In this document: piece after piece, positions 1-12,185 of the stretch | Numbering within the stretch: position 1 is the first letter of the stretch | Layout of the letters: each line of letters opens with the position of its first letter | DNA from: Anoplolepis gracilipes | Taxonomy: Eukaryota > Arthropoda > Insecta > Hymenoptera > Formicidae | Direction: 5' to 3' | Assembly (NCBI RefSeq): GCF_047496725.1 | Contig: NC_132985.1 | Span: forward strand, 5,912,001 to 5,976,000 | DNA: 64,000 bases | Notes under the pieces: generated by a model | What the model saw: the letters and a program-made list of their open reading frames with translations, nothing else | The model's database searches: none | What the model was told of the DNA's origin: nothing | Program-made: the position numbers and the translations under genes

Positions 1-152
1 GACGTGATACTTTATCTTGAGCCGAGTCAGTGAAAAGCGTGTAATATAGTGTAATAAAGCTCATCGAGAATTCAGTGAGGGAAGTTACGGATAATATAGG
101 ATGTAACGTATCGTATAAATTTAATAGGCTGAGAGAGGTAAGCGCGGAAGTA

Positions 153-386
153 CTAGCAAAAGCCCCCGAGGAGCAATAATACAAACATACCGCATATAAA
201 GCAGCTAATAATGGCGAATTTACGCCACCGGGGGTTTGTATGTGTGCTTTCTGTTCCAAGATCACCCTCGTTGGCCACGATTGCAAAATTTTCCATCACG
301 GATCTCGTTCGGGCGGATCCATGACGTTCGCGAATTTCCTGTTGACGCCTCATTATCCCCGCCGAGGATTCTCCTAAGCTCTGCAT
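153..386 (-). CDS. Possible small membrane protein or first exon of a minus-strand gene
   Basis: An ATG-initiated frame of 77 codons, with an in-frame stop just upstream, sits in a GC-richer patch inside the PDZRN intron. Its last third is one hydrophobic stretch (starting around RKFAIISCFICGMF) followed by LLLLGG and a stop, which suggests a C-terminal membrane anchor. A second in-frame ATG (MENFAIV) could also be the start. Right after the codons for FICG there is a fair splice donor (GGTATGTT). It could therefore be the first coding exon of a gene continuing leftward rather than a complete protein. I do not recognise the family, and it may be a chance frame. Confidence 0.25.
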   Translation of the reverse strand: MQSLGESSAGIMRRQQEIRERHGSARTRSVMENFAIVANEGDLGTESTHTNPRWRKFAIISCFICGMFVLLLLGGFC

Positions 387-532
387 AAGCCTCTAAATCT
401 CATTAGGCAGATTATAATTACGAGCCGTGCTTGCTTTCGCCCTTCCTTTCTCTTTCACGCTCGAGTCGAAGGGAAATGGGACGACGGAGTACAGTGAATG
501 AATATATATGATGGATTTGTCGCCCTCCGTCC

Positions 533-560
533 GTTTGTCTGTCTGTCTGTCTGTCTGTCT
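533..560. repeat. GTCT tetranucleotide microsatellite
   Basis: About six tandem GTCT/GTCC units in the intron of the PDZRN-type gene. It is a simple repeat with no other signal attached. Confidence 0.9.
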
Positions 561-1460
561 AGATTCCTTTGTAAACGAGCTCTTGTGTTTCCGTCTATGA
601 TTTAGTGTGACATTATTCGACATCTTACCGAAAATTATCCCTGCCTATTTAACTTCTCTCCTCCCCAAAGATTCGCTCAAGAAAAAGAAGGAATTCGAGC
701 ATGTCTTTGAATATTTTTATATATTAATAATTTTAAAATTCTTTTTTTTTTCTTCTTTGAATTTATTTATATTTTCTTTACTTAATATTTGAATTAAAAT
801 TAAACCCAACTTTTATTAGAATTGTTTATTGAGATATAAATGTTGAATGATTAACAGCTTTATATTATTTATTAATATATGCTATATTTATTTCATTATC
901 ATTATTAATTGGTTTAATTAAATTATTAAAGTTGTATGAATTATTTAATTTTACCTTCAGTTTTTTATTAAGATATGAATTTTTATATTTTCATAATATG
1001 GTGAAAAAGATCGAGTCGTATTAAGTCGCGTCAAATTATAATTAAAAATCGGGGAATTTTCTTTTTTTGATTTTACTTTGGCTGTGTAATTATTTATTGT
1101 TTTCAAGAAAGTCATATTCAAAGAAGCGCGAAAGAGACAACACATTATTTCCTTAGGTGATTAAAGAAAACATTGTTTTGTTAGGAAATACAAAATTAAA
1201 ATATATTCTTTGGCTCAAAATAAGTAACTTTGTATTTTTGCTGCGCCATTATTGCAAGTGTAAATTCTGGAAGGGGAAATTTGCGTTGGGAGTCGGCTCA
1301 CGAATCGAAGGGACGGAGGGTTTCTCTAAGCCGGATTTACATTCAGAATACAGCGTTTCATTATGCATGTACATCTCTCGCGAGAACAGTGACTCATTTC
1401 GGAAATCAAGAAGCGGCCGTCATTCATTGAAAGAACCTACCATCTTCGCTCTCGTTCCAG

Positions 1461-2157
1461 GTCAACGGCAGGGATGTCGCGAATAAGGAGCAGACCGAGA
1501 ACTTGTTCGCGGAGACAAAAACTGCAGTGACAATTCTCGTCAGCCGATGTGTATATCAAGTTCGTTTCAATATTCACCTTATCATTATTTATGTAATAAA
1601 TCATATTAGCCGGCATATTAGTATTTATTATATGCACATAAATTGAACGAAGCTTTAGAAGTAAACTTTGAAAGAAATATAATATTACAGAAATATATGA
1701 TGGAGATTAGAAGAAATTCTCACGTACATATGAAAAAATAAATCTTTATAAAATAAAAAATAAAAAAAGAAAATAATATGCGATAGCTCTTTAAATAATG
1801 ATAAATTGATTATGCAAATTAAAAATATATGAAAAACATGCTTTTATGTATTAACTTGCCTATTTTATTTTAGGACGACGAGTATGATGACAGGCGCATC
1901 TATCATCAAGTAAGTTGAATCTTGTAAAGTGGTAGAAAAAAAAAAGCATATTGACGCGCTATCGCTATCTATCATGAACCATTTCCGCTTCAGGGATCAC
2001 CGCCGCTTTCGCCCGAGAACCTGCCAGCGTATCAGAACAGCATGATCGAGCAGCTGATCCGTCAACAGCAGCAGCAAACGGAGGAACGTACCAAAGAAAC
2101 CGAGATAAACAACTGCAGCTTGAAAGCTGCGGCTCCACCCATACCTTCTCACACTCA

Positions 2158-2188
<31 letters not shown>

Positions 2189-3844
2189 TCCGTCAACATC
2201 TTCTCCACAAACTCCTCGTCCACGTGTTCGTCGCAAAACTCGCAAAACTCGCAAAACTCGCAAAAGTCAAGCGGCAAGAATGCGACCTCGCCGGCGCATC
2301 ACACGGAGGAGCGTACCAAGCAATGGATGCAAGATTCAGTGAAGGATTGTTCCAAGAGGCTGGAGGGTATCTCGCTGCGCAGCCAGCAACCTGGACCACC
2401 GCCGCCGCCAACGCCGACGGTGAAGCTCGTCGAGGCTTACTCGAGCCACGTGTGGAGCGACACGGAACACATCTACGAGACGATACCCGAGTCGGACAGC
2501 GAGCCGATTTACTCATCACCCTACGAGCACCACCAGCATTGGACGCAGCAAACAACGAACCACGCGACTACGCAGGTACAGCACAGCAGTAGCGGCGCGA
2601 CGCAGAATCACCTGTCTGCCGGTGGACAACAAAACCAAAAGTGGTCTTCTTCGAAGAGCAACAGCTCCGGCGAGGAGAAGGATAGTTCGAGCGCGTACAA
2701 CACTGGCGAGTCTTGTCACAGCAATCCTCTGACCTTGGAGCTTCAACAGGGTGAGAGAGATCATCACAAGAGCACGTTGGTGCTGTGTCCACCGCCCAAG
2801 ACACCGCAGCAGCAACAGAAACTGGGCTGCAATTGTCCCATGACACCGAGCGCGACGTCCGCGACAGTCAGGCAATCTTCGAAGAATCAGAGTGTGAGAA
2901 AGAGCTCGTCGTCTTCGTCCTCGCATCATCACAGAGATCGTAACGACCTGTCGATGAACGCCAACACGCTGCCAGCCGATACCATGTATACGAACGTGGC
3001 GAATCTGCAGCAGACGATGATGTTGCAGCAGCAGCTGTTCAAGCAGGCGCTCAATCGGAAGAACTCGACGACGTCCAAAGAGACTTCGGCGGGCGGCGCG
3101 AGAAAGTCCAAGTCGCACGGCAACTTTCAGGCGCCAAATCTCACGCAGTACCAGTTTGTCGGCAGCCAGCAGGTGTGCACATCCACCACGTGGACACCGC
3201 CAGAGGACAAGGGGGAGGTGCAGATGGAGTGGAAGGTGAAAAGAAGAGCGGATGGGACGAGGTACATCGCCAGGAGGCCCGTGAGAAATAGGATACTGCG
3301 GAATCGAGCGATCAAGATATGCGAAGAGAGGGCCGGTCACACCACGGAGGACGACGCCGTGTCGGAGATGAAGGTGAACCCTGATTGAATACTGATCAAA
3401 TAATCTACACTATTGATTAAATATGAAATAATTTATTTGGATTTTGTTCTTTTTTATTTATATCATTAAAATTGATTAATTAATCGCAATTCTGTATGCA
3501 TACTATTCTAGGTCGGACGCTACTGGAGCAAAGAGGAGCGCAAACGGCAGCTGGAACGCGCGCGCGAGCGCAAGCAGCGACAGCAGGAGCTGATGCTGCA
3601 ACAGCAACAGCAGCAGATGCAGCAAACCAACGATCTACTGATATGCGAGCACACAGAGGACAAGGGGTCGAAGAAGCCGTTAAGCATCGTGGAACTTAGT
3701 CACAAGAAAATGGCGCGTAAAAAGACGACCTTGGATGATTTCACCACCGTGCAAGAAATGTTGGTTCACGGAAACAGGGTGGGAGCGAGCGGCCCCGGCA
3801 CGGGGGGTAAATTAATGGGTCTACTGTCGGTTACCACGGTATAA
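1461..3844 (+). CDS. PDZRN3: PDZRN3/4-type PDZ protein (LNX3/4 family), 3' end
   Basis: Four coding exons are visible: 1461-1559, 1874-1909, 1994-3373 and 3512-3844, all with GT-AG junctions in consistent phase, giving about 615 C-terminal residues. The first exon ends a PDZ domain (VNGRDVANKE ... AVTILVSR). The long third exon is low complexity, rich in Q, S and H, with polyglutamine. The end is the diagnostic PDZRN3/4 tail: EWKVKRRADGTRYIARRPVR, then DDAVSEMKVGRYWSKEERKR, ELSHKKM, and the terminal PDZ ligand SVTTV. In this family an N-terminal RING finger makes an E3 ubiquitin ligase acting at synapses and the cell cortex. The RING and first PDZ exons are outside the window, so ligase activity cannot be checked. 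The relevant fly relative may be the slo-interacting PDZ protein, but I cannot choose between vertebrate PDZRN3 and PDZRN4. The family call rests on the tail and is firm. Confidence 0.9.
2150..2190 (+). repeat. CAG repeat encoding polyglutamine
   Basis: A near-pure CAG/CAA run inside the third PDZRN exon encodes about twelve consecutive glutamines after SHTQ. Further Q-rich runs occur near 2070 and 3600. Length variation between individuals is likely. Confidence 0.9.
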
Positions 3845-5320
3845 GCAAACTCCATTGGCGTTTTGTTCGTTCCAAGTTGATCATTCTCGTCGCGCAGAAA
3901 TATGTGAAAAGAAACGCGTAAAAATATATTTTTACGGATGATTTTTATATAGTACGAGAAAAAGCATTGAAATATTTTGCCGCATGTGTAACACTCATCC
4001 CGAATTATTCACGTGATACTACTTATGCATCTGTTTTTATAATTCGTGTGAATATATACATTGCTTCTACATCACGCGAAGGGCAATGTCGAGGATATAG
4101 CATTTGTTGGAATAATCTATATAAGATTATTCGTGCTCGATACATGTATGTATATACATACAAGTGTAGGAATTTCATTGAACGATCACATTCTAGTAAT
4201 ATTTACAGCAAGTATATATGCATGTGATTGTCTTTTCTTAACGCGAATAAAAAATAATTTAATATTAATTATATAAAAATTATATTTAATTATATAAAAA
4301 ACGACGAAAATATTTATTTTCAATTTTCTGCTGGATGTGCAGTGTAAGAGAGTATGTTCAATAATTTTTGTGATTTTATAATAAAGTAAAGAAACGAAGA
4401 GAGACAGAGAGAGAAAGAGAGACACGTTAAAAAGCACTATAATAAAGCGAAGAAACTTAAATTGTCGCTAAATTGTACGTAGGCATGTGTGGAGTTTATA
4501 CAGCACGTTCGCCCTAATTAATCTTGTAAATACTTATGACGCCGTAATATATATGTAGATTATTTTATACACGTGAGAAAAAAAAATAAATATTCAACGC
4601 GCAGAGACATCGGTAATAATAGATTTGTAGATATGTATGATATATATATTAACGTGCATTAATATTAATATTATGTATTTGCTTATGATATAGAAATCAC
4701 GGCAGGGCAATGTATATCCGGAGGACCATCGCCTTAATGTCGATTCCATTGTTGTTGACTTATTTCTCGTGGACATCGAATGGTGCATTTAAAGAGAAAG
4801 ATTTTGTAAAGCATTTAGAGAATGAACGAAGTATGTGCGCAAAAAAAAAATATGTAAGATTGAAATCTGGGATAAGGGTAAAGCTGTGTTTTAATTCTCG
4901 TGCGTGTGCATCGAACTTTACGATTGTTATTTTTGTATTTCCTTTTTCTCCCTCGCAGAAAACAATCAAATATTAGAATCCTATACTGCCAATAATGTCT
5001 ATACTGCCCTGTGACTCTATACATGTATTTTAAAGTATGCACGTGTGTGTACATGCATATATGAAGGAGAGGAGAATAATCCAATAGGTGTGAATCAAAC
5101 GCGACGCTTTGACAAAACGATTATCACGTACTTTCTGACGAGAATTCACTGCATAATATTTGCAACACGCGCATCAGGAATGACATTAGATACTATAATA
5201 TTGTAGAAAATATATGAAATAGGTTACATATAAACAATCGCGCGTATGTATGCTGTCTTTTGTATGTAGATGCGATTTAATGATTTTAAGAATATATGTG
5301 TAATGTAAATAAAACCCAAA
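3845..5320 (+). other. Probable long 3' UTR of the PDZRN-type gene
   Basis: There is no coding exon on either strand here. Plus-strand polyadenylation hexamers AATAAA occur at 4246, 4380, 4441 and 5308. The last lies only about 220 bases from the end of the convergent importin-9 gene, so the UTR may run nearly the full distance. A GA-rich run lies at about 4395-4425. Which poly(A) site is used cannot be told from sequence. Confidence 0.5.
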
Positions 5321-5488
5321 TATAAAAATATAGCATTAATATATGCAACGGTGGCGATAAACTGTGACTATCGTAATTGAACTTGTGTTGTAATCTTTTT
5401 AGGTCTTTTATCTTATCTAAATAACGCAAGGAGATGGTATGGCAAACTGCATAAAAATTATGAACGTCGAAGAGTATAGAAAAGATCG

Positions 5489-5494
5489 TTTATT
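5489..5494 (-). terminator. Polyadenylation signal of importin-9
   Basis: The minus strand reads AATAAA here, 35 bases beyond the importin-9 stop codon. It is the nearest canonical hexamer in the right orientation. Confidence 0.6.
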
Positions 5495-5528
5495 ATGAAA
5501 ATCAAAAATTGTTCCGATCATTTTCCTA

Positions 5529-8500
5529 TTACATAAGCGCATTGATATTTATGATATTCAAGACTTTTAGTTCTGGCACATTCAGGTGTGGGATATACAT
5601 GCGGAAGCAATGATGAGTGGAGAAATTCAATAGGAAATCGCGCAGATATTGACCGAGGTTCAAATGGTAAATAGAATCCCGCAGTAATTCTGGGTCCTCT
5701 TCATCATCATTATCTTCATCCGTGCCCCCAAATTCTGTAAAGAAGTCTTCGACATTCATATCTTAACGATTATATAACGTATAGATTGTTCGCGTGCAAC
5801 TTACGTAAAATGTTTTCAGTCTCATTTCCGGGATCTATCAATTCGTCCTCGTCTTCATCCTCGTCGTCAGAATTCTAGGTATCGAAATTATATTTTCATT
5901 TTAAGTAAAATTGAAAATAAAAAAAAATATAAAATAAAGAAAAGACAGTATGGGCACACGGAAGGAAACCGGGTATTACTTACTTCCGTATCTTGAGTGG
6001 CGTTAAGGATTTCAATATCGTTTGCCAATTCGTTGATTATTACTTTAAAAATTTTTACAAGTATAGGCATCGAGGTCCATTCATAAGGCTGCGATTCAGC
6101 TTTGCTTCTGGTCCTCACACCGTCTTCATTTCCTATATACCCAAATTTTTTTTAACTCTATTTCGCAAAAGACCGTACATAATATATATCTATCTTATAT
6201 ATCTTTCCCACAATAAAGTAACTTGGTATAAAACCGTAAAGTAAAAGCATCCTCTTTTCAATAAATTGATTTATCGCGTGTTAAAATAATAATTAAAAAT
6301 AAATTAAGAATTTTATTTCGTCGAACAAGAAAATTGATTTCATCGTAGTAATTATCACCACTAATCTGTATAATATAATTAATATTAATGAATTAATAAA
6401 TAATTAATCAAATATAATTAATATATAGTTGAAAGATAACAAACCTGAAATAACCATATCGCCCTTGACCGTGATTTCGTCCAACCTGCTATCTCCCTGT
6501 GTGACTCCGTATTCTAGGATCTTGCACAGTGCAACCGTCGCGACTTTTCGATCGTATCTACCGAGAAACAGACGCTGTCTACTGACCCATTCGGACAGCA
6601 CGAATGCGAGTGCGCTTTGTCCGGTCGGACCTGGCACGGTCGACAGAAAGTTCAACACAGCGTCGAACTGCGTATTTATGAGATGCGCGTAAATCATCAG
6701 CAGGCTCTGCATAACGATCAACGTTTCGGCGCTTTGCATCTTGCTCAACACTGCTTTTAACAATAGATCAAGATTTTCACCCAGATTATTCCCAACGTTC
6801 TTAATCAGTGTCGTGACCAAACGTCCGACAAAAGTGGCAGTAAATTCGCTCGACTGAAATATGTTATTCCTCGTAAAAACCTACTTAATTTCCGATAAAA
6901 ATAAGCGACAATATATTACCTGCGGATTTAAAAGTTGAGCGATTATTTCCAGTATGTATTGCAACCCGGTTTGTCCTTCGCTGTCTCGATGCACGATTAC
7001 TTGCTCCGCTGCCACCGATAAATAACTGCGTATAAGTTCTCCGCCGTTTTGCAACGTCGCGTGGTCCTCCGAATTGAGAACGCAGTGACAAGCAGCCGGG
7101 AAAGCGGTCTCGATCAAAGCGTTACTCAGAGGCGTCGGTGAATATTGTACAAGAACTTTTAACACATCCAACGCTACGGCTCGAGTTCCCTCTGGCAAAA
7201 AGAAAGGAAGTTAAAAAAAATAATAGTTTGATCAAATCGATTAGGTATGACAAGAGAGCGTATCATCTACAGGGAAAGCATACCATCCTTTGATTTATTC
7301 ATAGGAGTTATCGCCATCATACTCATAAGCGTAGGTATTATACGAGTTTGCAACGGCTCGATGCAGCTTGGATTCTGCGTTAAATCCTTGAATATGTTCT
7401 GACATATGTCTAGGATAGTCGGGTCGCTGTGATACTTGACAAACACTGCAATTGTCAAAGGACAAATCTTGTTTTCCACTGATGCTGTAAGTTCTTTATG
7501 TTGCTATAAACACAAATAAGAATCAAGAAACTTAAATAATAAGGAAAAAAGGGATTAAAATATACGAATAATAAAATGTCAGAGCATTACCCAGACTAGT
7601 ATTTGAAATGTTTCCATGACCAAGATCAGGATATCCGTGTTCGGTTGATTAACTAGACTGAATAGTCCCTGAAATATATTAGGCATATGGCAACGTATTA
7701 TATCGACGATGGAATCTTTCTCAGTTGACGCTTCGCTAAACCAATAGATCGCTTTAACAGCGCTGATGCGAATACAAGGTGGTTGATTTTCCTGTAAGCC
7801 ATTGACTGTCGCCTCCAGAAATCGAGAACTCACTTCTGGTGGCATTATCTTGGCATATCGTCCGCCGAGACATAAACAGCGACCGAGAAGTAACGGTGGC
7901 GATTCTAAAAAGTGATAGGAATATACATAAAGTTTTTACAATGTTTCTATTTATATGTAGTTCAAAAAATATAATATAAATAGGATATAGGTTACCCGTC
8001 ATGTAATTAATCACCTGAGTCATTTAACATTCCCAAAACAACTGTGTCTAGAAATCTAACAATATCAAACTGCAGCACTCCAGCCTGCTGTTTTTCAACA
8101 ACGGTATTCTTAGACAAGCTTAACGCCAGAAGGGAGGATTCTCGTAATTTCCACCAACTTTCATTGCTATTGCTACCGTCGCCGTTTCCGGCTTGTAGTG
8201 CCTTTGTTGCTTCAATATGTCGTGTAATCACGTCGCAAAGCGCGTGTACTGCTTTCTCTTCAAAGTTATTGATAAGAGTCTGAGGAACGATAAAGTATTA
8301 ATTTTTATACTTGTGAAACGTTTTTTTTTTTTTTAATTATTTCATCCATTATGCCTGTACTCACTGTTAAAAATTCTTGCGCAGAGATACGGACATTATA
8401 GTCGAACATACATTCGTCTTCCTCTACAAACTGATTCGGATTAGTTGTCCATTGTTGAATTTGGTCGAATGTTATTTGCATAAATATTATTAGATAATAT

Positions 8501-9818
8501 ATTATTTCTGGTAACATATTGTTTAGCATATTTATAAACCTCTTGCGTTCTACGATAGTCTGAACAAATTCAAATATCGCAATAATCAAACTGTTGAAAT
8601 TAATTACTTCACCTGGAAAATATAAACGTATTTATAGGAAAAATATAATAACAGTCATCTATCATATTCAAAATAACATACCATCAGAATCAACTTCTTT
8701 ATCATTGATATCTTGATCGGCATTGACTGTCGTTTCCTGATAAATCTTTGCACTCTGACATAAAGTTTCCCATACGGGTGGCAGCATTTCAGGTAAAAGA
8801 TGCGATACATATTTGGGCAACTTTGTAACAAGACAATTTATGGCTTTAATAATATCTGTTTTGAATCCACTGTCACTATTTGGGCTGTTAGGCACTCTGA
8901 GGCACTCAACGAACTTCTCACAGAACATAGGAATGATTGGCTGCAGATACTGCTCCGTAAACCCTTTCTCATAAATTCCCATATTAGCAGCCAAGGTCGT
9001 AATTGTTATGAAAATCTCGACTGCACGACCACGCGTTCTAATCGAATACTGTTGCAAGACAAAAAGATGATATAATGCAATGAAACAAAATTATCCAAAA
9101 AAAATATTTTGTTTTGTAAATCAAAAATTTACATTTTCACTTTGAAATATCCTGTACATCTCTTGAAGAATAATAGGTCCCACATTGGGTAGCTGAGTGT
9201 CTGTGACGTCTCGACTGAATTCTGTCAAAACTCTCATTGCTCCGTGAACAGCATATTCATTCTCCTCCCTTAAATAGCTGACAAGAACATCAAACAAGGC
9301 AGGCCAATTCTCAGGCCAATCCCAATGCGCTATACCAGATATTGCATAAGCCACTGCAGTTCGTACCTAAAATTAAAAATACCTTGTTTACCTATATTCA
9401 TATATAAAAATTCTATCAATATGGAATATGATATAATATTACATTGAATTTTTAAACAAATTAAATTTGAGTAAAAAATTACCTTACTAATAGATTCTCG
9501 AAGCCCTAAAGGTAGTAACTCTTTAATTTTCTTTTTAGCGGTATTATTAAGCTCTGGTGGACGGAACTTCTCGGCTAATGAACACCAATGCGTTTCAACA
9601 TATTGTTTCAATAAAACAGAAGCCAACTGTCTGATAGGTAAATGCCCATTGGGATCAATGACAAATTCTGTCAAATGTACTCCATATTCCTCTGTCACTT
9701 CTAAAGCTTGAATTCTCTCTTCCGCTGCAGTGCGGGTTTCATAATGCGGTGACAAAATTTCTGTTAATGTCTCGTACAGAGCTTCCTTCAAGGAGCCTTG
9801 TATGTCGCTGGCAATCAT
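5529..9818 (-). CDS. IPO9: Importin-9 (nuclear import receptor)
   Basis: A complete karyopherin-beta gene. Coding exons in transcript order: 9483-9818, 9133-9366, 8682-9048, 8365-8612, 8015-8279, 7591-7904, 7284-7503, 6920-7191, 6445-6853, 5984-6132, 5805-5874 and 5529-5734. All have GT-AG ends and matching phases. They join to 3,090 nt or 1,029 aa, against about 1,040 for human IPO9. Hallmarks include EVTEEYGVHLTEFVIDP, LKQYVETHWC and EKFRPPE in the importin N-terminal domain, then AHWDWPENWPALF, HGAMRVLTEFSRDVTDTQ, IRTRGRAVEIF, QNGGELIRSY and VRTRSK. The HEAT-repeat body ends in an acidic stretch (SDDEDEDEDE) and an EEDPELLRDSIY tail. The protein imports ribosomal proteins, histones and actin under Ran control. 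The start is the ATG at 9818, aligned with the family N-terminus. The last intron has two possible acceptors, 27 nt apart and both in frame. I chose 5734 because it follows a pyrimidine tract and gives a normal 70-nt intron. Confidence 0.97.
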
Positions 9819-10620
9819 TGTGCGAAAGAAAAATTAGCTTAGCCAGCATCTGTAAAGTATTTTTCAAAATTAGACATTTAATTATGCGTCCACATAATTT
9901 AATTATTTATCACCTGTGCTATATTTTACCTAAATTTACAGCGTCACTGTTGTATTTTAATCGTATTTGCTTTTACATACTATGTAGTTATAACACCTGA
10001 CCCTGACATCTTGCAATATATCTGTACAGAATATTATATTACATCTATATAAACGAATAGAAACGAAAGAGAAAGAATAAATGAATTAAATGAAAGCTTA
10101 AAATTAACATTTATTTCGCGAGACACGCAGTATAATACTACATATGTATCTGTCACGTTTCGAAAACGTAGAAATGACAAGAGTTTGGTATCTCGGTTCG
10201 CCTCGAACTTTTATCGTTGATTTAATATGTAGATAGGATTCTGCACAGGCTGTTACTGTTATCCGGATCGATATTTAATACGAATGTGCAACGTCAATTT
10301 TTATAAATATGAAAGAAAAAAAAAAATATTGCGACATATGTAGAAACATATGAATTATGTACAAATGGTATTATAACCACCGCACTTACGGACCGGTCGT
10401 GCGCGGATGAAGGTTCAAAATTTTCTACACTTCCTAAAAGCCGGTTCGCGACAAATTGGTTATACCATTGTTCACGTATTTCGTGAGAGATACGTAATCT
10501 TCTACGAGATTTTGTGGAAGAGAAATCTGAGAGGGCTATGCTGCCGTTTCTCATATGACGTTTTTCCTTGCAACACCCTAACGCCAACTAGATTCATTTT
10601 AGAGCAAGCAGAACTACATA
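9819..10620 (-). other. Probable 5' UTR exon and first intron of importin-9
   Basis: Just upstream of the importin-9 ATG the minus strand shows a good acceptor (ACTTTACAG, exon resuming at 9849). Farther upstream is a strong donor, CCGGTCC then GTAAGTGC, with the exon ending at 10390. The 10390-10620 block is GC-richer than its surroundings, as expected for a promoter-proximal exon. Spliced together, the two pieces would make a 5' leader. The open frame in the distal exon does not join in frame with importin-9, so I read it as untranslated. The transcription start is not determined. Confidence 0.45.
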
Positions 10621-11115
10621 TTTAGGTTCATTCCTCAATGATCTAATTTCCATCGGAACATTTTTGATTTGCTTTCAATTTAGGAGCAAAATGAGATTGA
10701 AATCGATAGAAACTCGTCTAGAGCCCGTGCTAAATAATTGTGGATTTGAAATATACATTCATGCATAGTTAATTCTATTCATCTAATTTTGAATTTTTAG
10801 ATGAATTATAAGAGAATGTACGAATATTCTCTATATTAGTGAATTTTTAATTAATTTTATTTTAGAAAGAAATTCCTTTACAAGAGCTGTAGAGACTTTC
10901 GAAATGCGTGATGTTTATGCTGATAAATAAACTGTCAAAATAAGTCTCCATCATTTTACACATAATAGTAAATATTTATTGTTAAAATTATGACCTAAAA
11001 GCAGTTTTAAATTATTATCAACAATATTTATGAGAATTATGTGTACTATTCAAAACATTATATTTATCAATTTTTCGTATTACATTTTAGACAAAAAATT
11101 TTTTCGTTAACATTA
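10621..11115. other. AT-rich intergenic spacer
   Basis: This is the gap between the importin-9 promoter side and the segmental duplication. I see no exon, RNA gene or notable repeat on either strand. Confidence 0.5.
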
Positions 11116-11662
11116 ATATTTTTTCTTACTATTATATAACATTAATGAAAAAAAGTCGTAAAATTTTTGTTGTTAATGCAATCGTTATAAGTATAAATTA
11201 TAAAATATATAATATTATAATCTGAGAAAGTAAAATCGCGATGTGAACAATCAATTTTTACAACTGTAATTTCATGAATGTGTTATGTTTAATAAAAATA
11301 TTATGTTTACTCTGCATGATTTCTAAACAAAGAAATTCCGATGAAACATTTCTACTCGGGAAAACCATCATGTTTATTATCATTGAAGTATGTCTCCACT
11401 ATTATAATTTTAATATCATTTATTAGTATATAAATCGCGTGCTTAAAGTGCGAAATAATTTGTGATAGATGTTATTTGGCTCATGGAAGGTGTTAGAGAT
11501 CGAGAAAATATTATAATTAATGTCAAAAAAAAGAATAAAGCTGTCAAGCACACTAAATTGTAATTGCATTATAACTCCGTTTAATCCTAGTGCGCCTCGA
11601 AGTCATGCTTCGCGAATCAAAAGTCGCCTTTTCGACTCGATTCGTATTCGACTTTGTCATGT

Positions 11663-11813
11663 AGCGGTCGTCCGAAGGAACTCAAAAAAACAATAACATT
11701 AAAGCAGAATAACAATTTTAAGATTGACTTTCTATACATCACTCAACGAACAAATCAAAAACATTCTAGAAGATTCTCGAATACCTACGGTATAAAATCT
11801 TCGGACGACCGCT
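11663..11813. repeat. Inverted repeat upstream of peptide gene A
   Basis: The arms 11663-11677 (AGCGGTCGTCCGAAG) and 11799-11813 are perfect 15-nt reverse complements separated by 121 nt. The same structure is present in copy B with 17-nt arms. Small local palindromes (TCGAAGTCATGCTTCG and others) precede it. It sits about 370 nt upstream of the peptide start codon, so it could be regulatory, or the ends of an old small transposon. I cannot decide between these. Confidence 0.8.
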
Positions 11814-12185
11814 CCCGTGCATTTGATCTTGGGACGCAAAGAGATAGTGTGCTTGTGTGCTATAGTCTTGTTCACGATAATTAAGTAATAAGAATTTATC
11901 TGTCAATAATTTCTTAAACATAATTAGATTAGACCGAGATTACCCGGGATCCTCAACTCTATTCGCATACAGGAGGTAAGAGATTAACTGTTTATTTTTT
12001 ATAATGGATGCTTTTCAATAGTGTCGAGAGGTCTTAAATTATCAATATAATGAATATGGACGAGAAGGGTGTTAAATTGACAATTGTCTGTATAGAGTCG
12101 CAGCGAATCATGTCATCCCGTATCACTTTTGGATAACGCTGATTCTACTACAAGTTTTGGGAAATATTCATATCATCGCCTCAAG

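Larger units (their letters stand above)
1..1460. other. Intron or upstream part of the PDZRN-type gene
   Basis: This stretch ends at a clean splice acceptor (pyrimidine run then CAG, 1451-1460), so most of it is intron of the plus-strand gene that begins mid-domain at 1461. I see no further PDZ or RING coding exon here. Those exons must lie left of the window. It holds a GTCT tetranucleotide run and, on the opposite strand, one small open frame, both listed separately. The rest is AT-rich and featureless. Confidence 0.6.

Noticed and set aside
2516..3340. 274-codon open frame on the minus strand inside the PDZRN gene
   Set aside because: It is the shadow of the long GC-rich plus-strand exon, whose C-terminal family match is clear. 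The antisense product is Arg/Leu-rich with no domain.
5761..5804. 43-nt intron as the preferred importin-9 splice
   Set aside because: The alternative acceptor 27 nt downstream has a pyrimidine tract, gives a normal 70-nt intron and stays in frame. The short form is kept only as a finding.
10294..10587. 97-codon minus-strand frame before importin-9
   Set aside because: It begins at TTG. The useful part ends at a strong splice donor, which fits a 5' UTR exon better than a protein.
11355..11370. NF-kappaB-like GGGAAAACCA upstream of the peptide genes
   Set aside because: It misses the consensus at the last position and lies over 800 nt from the start codon, so it is too weak to list as a site.
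11654..11884. 76-codon frame upstream of peptide gene A, repeated at 15979-16209
   Set aside because: It starts with TTG and contains no ATG in either copy. Its preservation is explained by the recent duplication. Two 3-nt indels keep the frame, so I kept the structure as an inverted repeat but not as a gene.
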